Of a stretch of 64,000 bases of DNA, positions 17,465 through 26,613 are shown piece after piece. The position numbers and the translations under genes were made by a program. Numbering within the stretch: position 1 is the stretch's first letter; each line of letters starts with the position of its first letter. The DNA lies in contig CAWGXC010000003.1 of NCBI GenBank assembly GCA_963826475.1, positions 1,178,001-1,242,000 on the forward strand. Reading direction: 5' to 3'. The DNA comes from RHKX01 sp963826475. GTDB lineage: Bacteria > Actinomycetota > Thermoleophilia > Solirubrobacterales > 70-9. Under the pieces are notes generated by a model, which had not been told where the DNA came from, ran no database searches, and worked only from the letters and a program-made list of their open reading frames with translations.

Positions 17465-20017
17465 ATGAGGAATCGCTTTCTTATATCTGTGGCACTCGGA
17501 GTGCTCGTGGCCGTGCTGTCGGCGGGCGTCGTGGGTGCCCAGTCGATCGACAGCCAGGGAGTCACCGTCGACCTGCCCTCGAACGTCGCGACCACTACTC
17601 AGCAGGCGCTGCCGGCGTGTGCGAACGGGGTCGACGACGACGGCGACGGGCTCATCGACTACCCCGACGACCCGAATTGCACGGATCCCACTGACGCCGA
17701 CGAGACGGATGCGACGGAGACCGTCCCAGCCGATACGAGCCCGAGCCCCGCGAAGCCGGACGACTCCTCCCCCGCGGAGGAGACTCCGGCCACCGCCGCC
17801 CCGGTCGAGGGCAGCAGCGACTTTCACAGCGCCAAGGACGACAAGGGCGCCAGCTTCACCCCCGCCAAGCCGGAGAAGAACCCGGAAGCCCAGTTCGGCG
17901 CCGACACGGGTCCGGCCGATCACAGCTTCGGAGATCCCGACGCCAAGCCTGAGGACAAGGGCGACCAGCCGATCGAGCCGGCTCCCATCCGTCGCCCCGA
18001 CGGCGCGCCGACGGATGCCAACCCGACGGTCAGCATCACTGACTTCGGGGCCGCTCCCATCGGCGTCCCGAACTTCATCATCGACAAGTTCACGATCCCG
18101 CCGTTCCTGCTCCCGATCTACCAGGCCTGTGGAACGCAGTACGGCATCCCGTGGGAGGTGCTCGCCTCCATCAACCGGATCGAGACGGCCTTCGGCACGA
18201 ACCTGAACGTCTCCACCGCCGGTGCGCTCGGCTGGATGCAGTTCATGCCTTCGACGTGGGAGATGTATGGGGTGGACGCCAACGGCGACGGCCGCAAGGA
18301 CCCGTTCAACCCGGTCGACTCGATCTGCGCCGCCGCCCGTTACCTCAAGGCCGCCGGCGGGGACACCGATCTCTACAAGGCGATCTTCGCCTACAACCAC
18401 GCCGACTGGTACGTCGACGAGGTCCTGCTCTACGCCAAGCAGTACGGCAACCTCCCCAGCGGCTTGGTCGATTCGCTCACCGGCCTCACCGAGGGCGCCC
18501 ACTTCCCCGTGGCCGCCAAGGCTCGCTACGCCGACGACATCTCCGAGCGCGAGGCGGTCAAGCGCGCGACGCCGAAGAAGGGATCCACCGGCAACGCAGC
18601 GGACGTGATCACCGACTCCCCCACTCGCCGCGGCATCGACATCTTCGCCAAGCAGGACGCACCGGTCGTCGCAGTCAACGACGGGGTCGTGACGAAGATG
18701 GGCACCAGCAAGAAGCTGGGCAAGTTCATCGTCCTGCGCGACGCCTACGGCAATGAGTTCCAGTACAGCGAGCTCGGCTCCGTCAGCAAGGTCGTGCCCG
18801 TACCGAAGCAGCACGACCTGAGCTCCAAGGACTTCGACCTCATCACTCCGGGCGAGGGCGACAAGAAGCCCACGATCGAGGCGAGCGACACCAAGCACCC
18901 GGCCGCGAACGATTCCGAGGGAACGCCCACGAGCTCCAGTGCGAAGAGCGGAGACAAGGCGGCCGCCAAGGTGGCAAAGGCCGACGCCGGCCCGACCGAC
19001 ACCGAGGACAGCCGTCAGCGACTCTTCGCTCTCCCGCAGCGTCCCGCGAACAAGGATCGCGCCGACCTGACCGGCCAGCTCGACTCCACGCTCGGCAAGG
19101 GCATGCCCGGATACGAAACCTTCAAGTCCTACTTCTCGGGCGTCCTGCAGTTCAACGAGAAGACCATGGAGGCTCGACCTCTGCATGAGGGTTCGCAGGT
19201 AGTGGCGGGCGCGGTCCTCGGCCGCATCGGCAAGTCTGACGACGGCTCCGCCTCACACGTCAACTTCTCGATCAAGCCCGCCGGCCGCGGCGCTCACACG
19301 ATCGACCCCAAGCCCATCCTCGACGGCTGGAAGCTGCTCGAAGCCACCGCGATCTACCGCGCGGCGGGCAAGAACCCGTTCGCCGATCGCGCCACGGTCG
19401 GCCAGGTCCTGCTCGCCTCCAAGGCGCAGCTGCAGAGGCAGGTGCTCAACGATCCGAACCTCGAGATCTACTCATGCGGCCGCGAGGACATCCAGACCGG
19501 CCAGATCGACCGTCGCGTGCTCGCGACGATGGAGTACCTGGTGCAGCGCGGCTTCCGCCTGACGATCACCTCGCTCGAATGCGGCCACGGCGTCATGACC
19601 GCCTCCGGCAACGTGTCCGAGCACTCGACTGGCGACGCCATGGACATCGCTCAGGTCAACGGCATCCCGATCCTCGGCAACCAGGGCAAGGGCACGATCA
19701 CCGAGGCTGTGATCAATGAGCTCCTCAAGCTTCAGGGCCCGATGCAGCCGCACCAGATCATCTCGCTGATGGAGATGGGCGGCCCGACCTTCGCAATGGC
19801 TGATCACGCCGATCACATCCACGTCGGCTTCACGCCGGTGAGCACCGTCGGCGGCCAGCCGCTCAGCGAGGGCCTGCTCGGTCCCGATCAGTGGGACAAG
19901 CTCCTCAACCGGATCGGCCAGCTCGACGAGCCGACCGTCCCGACGAAGCCCTCCAAGTACTCGCTGCCCGCCAAGGGCAAGGACAAGCGGGCAAGCGGCG
20001 CTCACGTCGGCGAGTAG
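17465..20017 (+). CDS. Secreted multidomain peptidoglycan hydrolase (lytic transglycosylase, M23-like, M15-like)
   Basis: An 850-residue exported protein. Residues 1-25 are a Sec signal peptide (FLISVALGVLVAVLSAGVVG). A Ca2+-binding-like acidic stretch follows (NGVDDDGDGLIDYPDDPNC, about 58-76), then a Pro/Asp/Lys linker. Residues about 212-330 are an SLT lytic transglycosylase (INRIETAFG with the catalytic Glu, GALGWMQFMPSTW). About 375-450 and 565-615 look like two pieces of an M23-type beta domain (TRRGIDIFAKQDAPVVAVND; GSASHVNFSI) split by a charged insert. About 665-800 resemble an M15/DUF-type carboxypeptidase fold (SEHSTGDAMDI, DHADHIHVGF). It could cut both glycan and peptide bonds; the M23-like part lacks a clear full zinc set. 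Confidence 0.85.
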   Translation: MRNRFLISVALGVLVAVLSAGVVGAQSIDSQGVTVDLPSNVATTTQQALPACANGVDDDGDGLIDYPDDPNCTDPTDADETDATETVPADTSPSPAKPDDSSPAEETPATAAPVEGSSDFHSAKDDKGASFTPAKPEKNPEAQFGADTGPADHSFGDPDAKPEDKGDQPIEPAPIRRPDGAPTDANPTVSITDFGAAPIGVPNFIIDKFTIPPFLLPIYQACGTQYGIPWEVLASINRIETAFGTNLNVSTAGALGWMQFMPSTWEMYGVDANGDGRKDPFNPVDSICAAARYLKAAGGDTDLYKAIFAYNHADWYVDEVLLYAKQYGNLPSGLVDSLTGLTEGAHFPVAAKARYADDISEREAVKRATPKKGSTGNAADVITDSPTRRGIDIFAKQDAPVVAVNDGVVTKMGTSKKLGKFIVLRDAYGNEFQYSELGSVSKVVPVPKQHDLSSKDFDLITPGEGDKKPTIEASDTKHPAANDSEGTPTSSSAKSGDKAAAKVAKADAGPTDTEDSRQRLFALPQRPANKDRADLTGQLDSTLGKGMPGYETFKSYFSGVLQFNEKTMEARPLHEGSQVVAGAVLGRIGKSDDGSASHVNFSIKPAGRGAHTIDPKPILDGWKLLEATAIYRAAGKNPFADRATVGQVLLASKAQLQRQVLNDPNLEIYSCGREDIQTGQIDRRVLATMEYLVQRGFRLTITSLECGHGVMTASGNVSEHSTGDAMDIAQVNGIPILGNQGKGTITEAVINELLKLQGPMQPHQIISLMEMGGPTFAMADHADHIHVGFTPVSTVGGQPLSEGLLGPDQWDKLLNRIGQLDEPTVPTKPSKYSLPAKGKDKRASGAHVGE

Positions 20018-20135
20018 CCGGCCCCTGCCGCCTCTTCTGCCGTTCGCCCAGCTCGACCTCGCCGGTCGGCTCGGCCCAGCGGACGGCCGCTACCTGATCC
20101 GGCCGGAGGGAGATCCGGACGCCGACCCCGACGTC

Positions 20136-20888
20136 TTGGTCCTGCGGACGCTCGGGGCACAGAGAGGCGGCTCGCGGATCCGCCGCCCGAAGACGCGCAA
20201 CGTCGGACCCGACCCCTCCCCCGCGCCGCTCCCGCTCGCCCGCGTGACGGTCATCCGACCCCGCCCGTTCACCGACGCGAGGAGCGCTGCGGCGTGGCTC
20301 GACGAGGTCTGCTCCGACCGCGACCTCTGGAGACCGCTCGCAGTCGAGGCCGTGCAGCGCCTCAACCGCGCATTGCACGCTCACCGAACCGCGGCCGGCG
20401 ACCCCTACCTCGCCGACGTCGATCCCGCCCGCTCCCTCGCCGTCCGGTTCGGCTACGGCACCGGCGAGGAGGTCGCCGACGGCCACTGGAGTCAGGCGCG
20501 CGAGCTCGCCGAGCACGATCGGCGACGCCTGATCAGCCGCGATTTCGAGGCGCTGCGGCCGCAGGAGCGGATCGCTGCGGTCCTAGGGGGCCGTGAACGC
20601 GTCGGCGCCCACGAGGAACTGCTGCTGAGGGCCAGAGGGGATCTGGACGCCGGAAGGGCGTCAACGGCCGCGCTGGGGCTGCACGCGGGCCTCGAGGCCA
20701 TGGCTCGCCTCGAAAATCTTCTGCCGACCGAGGAGAACGAGGCTCTGCGAGCGCGAATCGAGGAGGCGCGCAGCGTCGCTCGCACGGCGCGGGAGCGAGT
20801 GCTGGACGGTACGGAGCCGGATTTCGCGGATCTGGAGCGCGCCCTCAGGGCGGCGGAGGCGTCGATACGCCGCCGCGCCCTCGACTGA
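20136..20888 (+). CDS. Conserved hypothetical protein, start uncertain
   Basis: A 250-residue protein from a TTG at 20136, with a C-terminal helical, Ala/Arg/Glu-rich half (GLHAGLEAMARLENLLPTEE) and the segment HWSQARELAEHDRRRLISRD. No known domain was recognised. The reading frame stays open and protein-like upstream to the preceding stop (PFAQLDLAGRLGPADGRYLI), so translation probably begins earlier, at a non-standard CTG (20025 or 20037), since no ATG, GTG or TTG occurs in that stretch. It follows the hydrolase gene closely and may share its transcript. Confidence 0.62.
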   Translation: MVLRTLGAQRGGSRIRRPKTRNVGPDPSPAPLPLARVTVIRPRPFTDARSAAAWLDEVCSDRDLWRPLAVEAVQRLNRALHAHRTAAGDPYLADVDPARSLAVRFGYGTGEEVADGHWSQARELAEHDRRRLISRDFEALRPQERIAAVLGGRERVGAHEELLLRARGDLDAGRASTAALGLHAGLEAMARLENLLPTEENEALRARIEEARSVARTARERVLDGTEPDFADLERALRAAEASIRRRALD

Positions 20889-20907
20889 GGCAGCTTCCGG
20901 GGTGGAG

Positions 20908-21669
20908 TCAGTTCAGCGCGGCCAGAACGGCCGGCAGCTCATCCGCCACGTCACCGTCGAGGCGCACCACGGCCCGGTCGTCGTAGGCCGTCGGGCCGAT
21001 CGTCACGATCGCCACCGCTCCGCCCGAGGCCAGGGTCAACTCGGGTAGGCCCGCAGCTGGAAACACCTCGAGCGAGGACCCGATGCAGATCATCAGCTCC
21101 GCGGCCTCCGCCAGCTCGCGCGCCCGCTCGATCTCAGCCACGGGCAGCATCTCCCCGAACAGGACGACATCGGGCTTGACCTTGCCTAGACAACCCGTGC
21201 ACGTCGCGATCCCGTCGGTATCGAACAGGGCGTCAACGTGCTCGAGGTCCCAGCTGGCGCCGCAGGCCGTGCAGCTCGAGGTCGCAACCGACCCATGTAC
21301 CTCGACGAGCGATCTCGTGCCGGCCATTCGGTGGAGGCGGTCGATGTTCTGCGTGACGACCGCCTCCAGCAGCCCGCGAGCCTCGAGCTCGGCCAGCACG
21401 TGGTGCGCCGGATTCGGGACCTTGTCACCGAGCATCTCGAAGCGCGGGCGGTAGAAGTCCCAGAACCGCTTCGTATCGCGGTGGAACGCGTCGATCGTCG
21501 CGACCTCCATCGGGTTCACCTTCGCCCAGACACCCTCCCCGGGAGTCCGGAAGTCGGGGATACCGCTGGGAACGCTGATTCCCGCCCCGGTGAGGGCGAC
21601 CGTATTGCGGGAGGCGCCGATCAGCTCCGCGAGCTGGTCGACCTCCCTCGTCGCTACTCGCCCTTCCAT
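20908..21669 (-). CDS. cobB: NAD-dependent protein deacylase, sirtuin family
   Basis: Removes acetyl or other acyl groups from protein lysines using NAD. The 253-residue protein has TGAGISVPSGIPDFRTPGEG (NAD site), VVTQNIDRLHRMAG (Q-N-I-D catalytic region), the catalytic His in VEVHGS, a zinc ribbon with CTAC and CTGC pairs, PDVVLFGEMLP, and IGSSLEVFPAAGLP. All key residues are present. It overlaps the 3' end of the hydroxyacyl-CoA dehydrogenase fusion by 16 bases and is downstream in the same operon, fitting acyl-CoA/lysine-acylation homeostasis. Confidence 0.95.
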   Translation of the reverse strand: MEGRVATREVDQLAELIGASRNTVALTGAGISVPSGIPDFRTPGEGVWAKVNPMEVATIDAFHRDTKRFWDFYRPRFEMLGDKVPNPAHHVLAELEARGLLEAVVTQNIDRLHRMAGTRSLVEVHGSVATSSCTACGASWDLEHVDALFDTDGIATCTGCLGKVKPDVVLFGEMLPVAEIERARELAEAAELMICIGSSLEVFPAAGLPELTLASGGAVAIVTIGPTAYDDRAVVRLDGDVADELPAVLAALN

Positions 21670-23651
21670 TCGGGTGTGCGCTTGCCCAGGAAGGCTGAGA
21701 TGCCCTCCTTCGCGTCCGCGCTGAAGAAGGCGGTCGCAAAGCCCTTCTTCTCGGCGTCGATGCCGTCGTCGAGATCGCCCTTGGCCGAGACCTCCTTGAT
21801 CTGCTGCACGGCGATCGGCGCCTGCGCGCCGAGCTTGCGTGCCCAGGAGAGCGCGGTGTCGAGGAGCTCGTGGTCGGGGACGACCCTGGTGACGAGCCCG
21901 TAGGCGCCCGCCTCGCCGGCGGTGATCTCCTCGCCGGTGAGGTTCATCTCGAGCGCCTTGGCGTCGCCGACCAGCTTCGGCAACCGCTGGGTGCCGCCGA
22001 AGCCGGGGATGATTCCCAGGTTGACCTCGGGCTGACCGAACGAGGCCGACTCGGCAGCGATCCGGAAGTCACATGCCATCGACAGCTCGCAGCCGCCGCC
22101 GAAGGCGAGCGAGTTGACCGCCGCGATCGTGACGATGGAAGAGCGCCCGAAGCTGCGCAGCAACTCGTGGCCCTGATCGATCAGCTCACCGCCGGCGGCC
22201 TCGTCCATCTTCGTGAAGGCCTTGATGTCGGCTCCGGCGCTGAACACGACCGGAATGGCAGAGGCGATGACGACTGCGCGGATGCCCTCGTCCTCGACCT
22301 TCTTCCAAACCGTGCCGAGGTCCTTGATCACCTGCGGAGAGATCGAGTTCATCGGTGCATTCGCGAGCCAGGCGATCGCGATGTCGCCGCGCGTCTCGAG
22401 CTTGACCGTGTCGGTCTGGTCGCCCTCGTCCTCCTGCGGGTAGGCGTAGAAACCCTGCCCCGACTTGTATCCGAGGCGGCCCTGCGCGACGAGGCGCTTG
22501 AGGACGGTGGGCGGCGTGAAGCGCTCGCCGTGCTCCTCCGCCATCTCCTCGAGCTTTTCGAGGGCGACGTCGAGGCCCATCTGGTCGGCCTTCATGAACG
22601 GCGGAAAGAGGCCGCGGCGAGGATCGAGACCGGCTCCGGCCATCATCCCGAAGTCGATCTCCCGCGCTGTGCAGACGCCCTCCTCGAGGACCAGGCAGGC
22701 CTCGACGAGCGCCTTCATCGTCCACAGGTCGGCGAGCTTCTCGCCGTCGGCATCGGCGTCGCCGGGGATCTGGGGCTCACCGTCCTTGTAGAAGCCGTCG
22801 CCGCCGGACTTGGCGCCGAGCTTGCCGTCGGCGACGAGCTTCTGCATGCCCTCGTGGACGTAGAAGCTGTCACCGTAGGACTCGCGCAGATGCTCGGCGA
22901 CGTGCATGACCGTGTCGAGGCCGAGCATGTCGACGAGGACGAAGGGACCGAGCGGCGCGACGTTGGCGGCCGCGACACCCTCGTCGATCGACTTGATCGA
23001 CAGGCCGCCCTCCTCCTGGGCGCGCCAGATCTCACCGACGGCGGAGTTGAGGATCCGGTTGACGACGAACCCGGGCACCTCAGCGCACGTGATCGGCTGC
23101 TTGCGGATCTTGCGGGCGAAGTTGATCGCCGCGGTGACGGTCTCGGGCGAGCTCTCGGGCCCCTCGACGATCTCGAGCAGCGGCATCACCGATGCCGGGT
23201 AGAAGAAGTGGAATCCCACGACCTTCTCCGGTCGCAGCGTGGCCTCGGCCATCTCCGAGATCGACAGCGACGAGGTGTTGGAGGCGAGGATCGCGTGGCC
23301 GGGCGTGGCTTCGTCGAGCTCGCGGAAGACTGACTGCTTGATCGACATCTTCTCGGGAGCGGCCTCGATCACGAAGTCGACATCCCCGAACGAGGCGTAG
23401 TCGGTCGTTCCCTCGATCCGGCCGATGACCTCTGCGAGGCGCGCGTCGGCCTGCTCCTGGGTCAGCTTCTCCTTCTTGACGAGCCGGTCGAGCTGGCCCT
23501 TGGTGACGTCCTTGGCGTGCTCGATCCCGTGATCGACGAACTTCTGGTCGACGTCCTTGAGAACGACGTCGATGTCAGCGGCGGCAATCGCCTGAGCGAT
23601 CTCTCCGCCCATCGTTCCGGCACCGACGACTGCAGCCTTGAAGACGAACAT
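21654..23651 (-). CDS. 3-hydroxyacyl-CoA dehydrogenase / enoyl-CoA hydratase fusion
   Basis: Bifunctional beta-oxidation enzyme of 665 residues. Residues 1-400 are a 3-hydroxyacyl-CoA dehydrogenase: VGAGTMGGEIAQAI (NAD loop), GFHFFYPASVMPLLEIV (catalytic His), PGFVVNRIL, and a second C-terminal dehydrogenase domain. Residues 415-665 are a crotonase domain with the oxyanion loop SAGADIKAF and both catalytic Glu in GGGCELSMACDFR and FGQPEVNLGIIPGFGG. The domain order is the reverse of E. coli FadB/FadJ. A GGGAG ribosome binding site precedes the ATG. It is co-transcribed with the sirtuin gene. Confidence 0.93.
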   Translation of the reverse strand: MFVFKAAVVGAGTMGGEIAQAIAAADIDVVLKDVDQKFVDHGIEHAKDVTKGQLDRLVKKEKLTQEQADARLAEVIGRIEGTTDYASFGDVDFVIEAAPEKMSIKQSVFRELDEATPGHAILASNTSSLSISEMAEATLRPEKVVGFHFFYPASVMPLLEIVEGPESSPETVTAAINFARKIRKQPITCAEVPGFVVNRILNSAVGEIWRAQEEGGLSIKSIDEGVAAANVAPLGPFVLVDMLGLDTVMHVAEHLRESYGDSFYVHEGMQKLVADGKLGAKSGGDGFYKDGEPQIPGDADADGEKLADLWTMKALVEACLVLEEGVCTAREIDFGMMAGAGLDPRRGLFPPFMKADQMGLDVALEKLEEMAEEHGERFTPPTVLKRLVAQGRLGYKSGQGFYAYPQEDEGDQTDTVKLETRGDIAIAWLANAPMNSISPQVIKDLGTVWKKVEDEGIRAVVIASAIPVVFSAGADIKAFTKMDEAAGGELIDQGHELLRSFGRSSIVTIAAVNSLAFGGGCELSMACDFRIAAESASFGQPEVNLGIIPGFGGTQRLPKLVGDAKALEMNLTGEEITAGEAGAYGLVTRVVPDHELLDTALSWARKLGAQAPIAVQQIKEVSAKGDLDDGIDAEKKGFATAFFSADAKEGISAFLGKRTPEWKGE

Positions 23652-23712
23652 GAAACTCCCTGGGAAGGTTGGTTTGCGGGTGGCTTGCGCCCTTGGGGCG
23701 CGACCGGGGAGG

Positions 23713-24186
23713 CTATCCCAGTTGCGTCGTCCCGGACCGCTCCGCCTCGAGCCGCAGCTCGATCAGGGAGCGCTCGAGCGAACGGCGCAATTGCGGGCGG
23801 ATGAAGAGTAGATCGGTGATCGGTCTCAGCGGTCCGCCCGTGGTCAGGACGTAAGTCAACACCTGGCTCACCCGCAGCCGCCGTCCGCGCTCGCTCGGGA
23901 GCATCTCCAACTTCGTCTCGAGCTCCCCGGCCGAATCGGGGTCCTCGAACTCGACCCTGTGCAGCGCGCGCGGCTGGTGGTCGGTCACCCGCTCGCGCAC
24001 CTGCCCCCGGCCGGCGGCCGTGGAGCGCCAGACCAGCGTCCCGCCGAGGTCGGGATATCCGTCGGAAGACGACACAACCGAGCCGAAGCCATCGACCCAG
24101 GACGCCCACCGGGCCGGGTCGAAGTAGAGGTCCCACACCTCGGCGATCGAGGCGTCGATCTCGACTGAGGCCTCAACCCTGGCCAC
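23713..24186 (-). CDS. SRPBCC (polyketide cyclase/START-like) family protein
   Basis: A 157-residue helix-grip-fold protein: EASVEIDASIAEVWDLYFDP followed by ARWASWVDGFGSVVSSSDGY is the classic beta1-alpha1 opening of SRPBCC proteins, and the C-terminal long helix (ITDLLFIRPQLRRSLERSLI) closes the cavity. Such proteins bind hydrophobic ligands. It starts GTG two bases after the padR stop, so the two are co-transcribed. Confidence 0.82.
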   Translation of the reverse strand: MARVEASVEIDASIAEVWDLYFDPARWASWVDGFGSVVSSSDGYPDLGGTLVWRSTAAGRGQVRERVTDHQPRALHRVEFEDPDSAGELETKLEMLPSERGRRLRVSQVLTYVLTTGGPLRPITDLLFIRPQLRRSLERSLIELRLEAERSGTTQLG

Positions 24187-24188
24187 GG

Positions 24189-24638
24189 CTACCCATAGAT
24201 CTCACGCTTGATCAGCGTCACGGTGTTGATCATCGAGTCGAGGAAGGGACCGAGCTCGTCGCGAATCCGCTCGTATTCGGCCCGCCCCTCCTCGGTGATG
24301 GAGTAGAAGCGCCTCGTCCGCCGGTCGGGGTGTTCCCAGACGCCCTCGATCTGGCCCTTCGACTCGAGCTGGCGCAGCAACGGGTACATAGTGTTCGGAT
24401 TGACCGAAATCACACCCTCGGTGATCGCGCCGATGTCCTCGATCAGCTTGTTGCCGTACGCGGGCTCACGGGCGACGAGATGCAACACCAGAAGCGGGAA
24501 GACGTCTCGCCGGCGAAGCTCGCCTCCGAACACGTCGGAGGCGCGACCGCTCGATCGAGTGCGCTTGCGCACCCCTTCGGTCGCGCGAGCGGTTTCGGCA
24601 ACGGCCTCGACGACTGGCTTGGAAGGGCCTTCGGGCAT
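24189..24638 (-). CDS. PadR-family transcriptional regulator
   Basis: A 149-residue regulator. The winged helix lies at about residues 45-125: FPLLVLHLVAREPAYGNKLI, SVNPNTMYPLLRQLESKGQI and HPDRRTRRFYSITEEGRAEY are typical PadR segments. An N-terminal basic extension of about 40 residues precedes it. It probably represses its own operon with the SRPBCC gene, as is usual for PadR proteins. TATTCT lies 6 bases before the ATG, so the mRNA should be leaderless. Ligand unknown. Confidence 0.93.
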   Translation of the reverse strand: MPEGPSKPVVEAVAETARATEGVRKRTRSSGRASDVFGGELRRRDVFPLLVLHLVAREPAYGNKLIEDIGAITEGVISVNPNTMYPLLRQLESKGQIEGVWEHPDRRTRRFYSITEEGRAEYERIRDELGPFLDSMINTVTLIKREIYG

Positions 24639-24644
24639 GAGCCG

Positions 24645-24650
24645 AGAATA
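24645..24650 (-). promoter_or_regulatory. -10 box of padR-like gene (leaderless)
   Basis: TATTCT on the minus strand, exactly 6 bases before the ATG at 24638. Confidence 0.6.
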
Positions 24651-24711
24651 GGGCGCCTCAACGTCATCAGCGCCCCTCGGAGCTCAAGGGAAATCGCCGA
24701 ACGCCCGATGA

Positions 24712-26439
24712 ATGGCTGTGGAGAGGGAAATCACGGCCCAGCTGGAGCGAACCGACTTCGGAGTCGTCGCGGTCATGCGCCGTGCCGCACCCGTCCTCTA
24801 CGCCTTCGCCGTCCTGCTCAGCTCGGTCACGCTCGCACTTTCGCTGCTCGATGCGCGCGAGACGGTGCGGTTCATGACGGCCGACGCGAGTTTCGCCCTA
24901 CTCATGATCGCCACCGCGGGGCTCATCTCCCTCACCCAGATGACCGCTCGCGCTCGCGTTCTCGCCGGCGGAGCGATCGCGATGTGCGCGATCACCATCT
25001 TCGATCATGTCAGCGGGCTCGGGATCGGCCTGGGCCCGCACAGGATGGGCCCGACGACCCTGCTGGCCCTGGCGTCCACCGCCGGGAGCATCCTGGCCCT
25101 GCATCGCCGCTCGCCGAACCTCGGCCAGGCGTTGGCGATCCTGGGAGGCGGGCTCGCGGTGACCGCCCTCGTGGGGCGCATCTCGGGACGTGAGGAGATC
25201 GCGGCGCTCTCGAACGTCACCCTCATGCCCCCTGCCACGGCCGTCGCCCTCCTGATCGTCGCCCTCGCTCGCCTCGGCTCCGAGCCCGACCGCGGTTGGA
25301 TGATCGTCCTCTCGACCTCGGGGTCAGGGGGCACCCTCGCTCGCCGCCTGATCCCGGCCGTCTTGATCCTGCCACTGCTGACCGGGTACGTGTTCCTCCT
25401 CGCCGCCAAGCGCGGAGCCTTCGAGCCCCAAACAGCACAATGGCTGCTGCTCATCGCGATCACGGGAAGCCTCGTGGTCCTGGTCTTCCGCCTGAGCAGG
25501 TCCCTGCAGGCGATCGAGCATGAGCAGGCGACTGCGCGGGAGCGCTCCCACAGCTTCTTCGAGCTCTCCCAGGACATGCTCTGCACGATCGGACTCGACG
25601 ACCGCATCGCCGGGCTCAACCCGAGCTGGACGAAGATCCTCGGCTTCACTCCCACGGAGCTGCGATCCCGCCCCGCAATCGAGTTCGTCCACCCCGACGA
25701 CCGCGAGCGGACGATCCGCCTCTCGCGGATCGCGCTCTCGGCGGGTGGCGAGGAGACGGTCCTGGAGAACCGCTGGTTGACCAGGGCCGGCGAGTCCCGC
25801 TGGCTGAGCTGGAGGCTGCGGACGGGCCACGGCGACGTCAAGCTCTACGGGATCGCAACCGACGTCACCGAGCGCAAACGCGCTGAGGAGGAGCTCTCCT
25901 ACTTCGCCCGGCACGATCAGCTCACCGGCCTCGCGAACCGCCACAAGTTCCATGAGGTCCTCAACGAGCACCTTGCCCGCACGCGCCGCTACGGCTGGCG
26001 GGGCGCCCTCCTCGCAATCGACCTCGACGGGCTCAAGGAGGTCAACGACTCGCTCGGTCACGCCGCCGGCGATGAGCTCCTGCGCGTCGCCGCGAGGCGC
26101 ATGGGCGAGGTCCTGAGGGGCTCCGACCTGATCGGGCGCCTCGGCGGCGACGAGTTCGCCGTGCTGCTGCCCGAGGCCGACGTCCTCAACGCGCGCGCCG
26201 TCGCCGAGAAGCTGACCTCCCAGTTGTCGGACGCGGTCGCGGGGGAGATCTCCCCGCGGGCGAGCATCGGGGTCGCGCTCATCGATGGACCAACCGACCC
26301 CGAGGCGATCTTCGCCCGCGCCGACACCGCTCTCTACGCGGCCAAGGCCGCAAGTGGCGGGACTTACCGGATGGCCGACCCCTCGGTGGAGCCGAACTCC
26401 TCCCGCTCACGCGATCGCAAGGAGATCCACCACCGGTGA
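24712..26439 (+). CDS. Membrane PAS-GGDEF diguanylate cyclase
   Basis: Makes the second messenger cyclic di-GMP. The 575-residue protein has about eight N-terminal membrane helices (for example VLYAFAVLLSSVTLALSLL and LIPAVLILPLLTGYVFLLAA, residues 25-260), a PAS domain (about 275-400; DMLCTIGLDDRIAGLNPSWT, then WLSWRLRTGHGDVKLYGIAT), and a GGDEF domain (about 405-560). Its active site reads RLGGDEFAVLLPE. The usual inhibitory RxxD sits five residues before the motif as RGSD. No EAL or HD-GYP partner occurs in this window. It is divergent from the padR gene. Confidence 0.93.
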   Translation: MAVEREITAQLERTDFGVVAVMRRAAPVLYAFAVLLSSVTLALSLLDARETVRFMTADASFALLMIATAGLISLTQMTARARVLAGGAIAMCAITIFDHVSGLGIGLGPHRMGPTTLLALASTAGSILALHRRSPNLGQALAILGGGLAVTALVGRISGREEIAALSNVTLMPPATAVALLIVALARLGSEPDRGWMIVLSTSGSGGTLARRLIPAVLILPLLTGYVFLLAAKRGAFEPQTAQWLLLIAITGSLVVLVFRLSRSLQAIEHEQATARERSHSFFELSQDMLCTIGLDDRIAGLNPSWTKILGFTPTELRSRPAIEFVHPDDRERTIRLSRIALSAGGEETVLENRWLTRAGESRWLSWRLRTGHGDVKLYGIATDVTERKRAEEELSYFARHDQLTGLANRHKFHEVLNEHLARTRRYGWRGALLAIDLDGLKEVNDSLGHAAGDELLRVAARRMGEVLRGSDLIGRLGGDEFAVLLPEADVLNARAVAEKLTSQLSDAVAGEISPRASIGVALIDGPTDPEAIFARADTALYAAKAASGGTYRMADPSVEPNSSRSRDRKEIHHR

Positions 26440-26465
26440 ACCTTCCGGCGTTCCGCCCCCAAACG

Positions 26466-26493
26466 CGAAGCGCCACCTTGCGGTGGCGCTTCG
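26466..26493. terminator. Strong hairpin between convergent genes
   Basis: A perfect 12-bp stem (CGAAGCGCCACC and its complement) around the tetraloop TTGC. It lies between the convergent diguanylate cyclase and acyl-CoA dehydrogenase genes and can serve both strands, though no T run follows. The rest of 26.44-26.61 kb shows nothing recognisable. Confidence 0.65.
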
Positions 26494-26613
26494 ATCCAGT
26501 ACTTCGAGGTCCTCTAGGCGGCGTCGCGAGCGCCTGAATCAAGGACGCAGGAGCCGATGCGGCCACCAGGCCGTGAGGCGACGAGGACGCCGAGTCAGGC
26601 GCTCGCGGCCCGC

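Noticed and set aside
17261..19186. 641-codon minus-strand open frame
   Set aside because: Antisense to the three-module hydrolase, with low-complexity Leu/Val/Arg composition and no domain.
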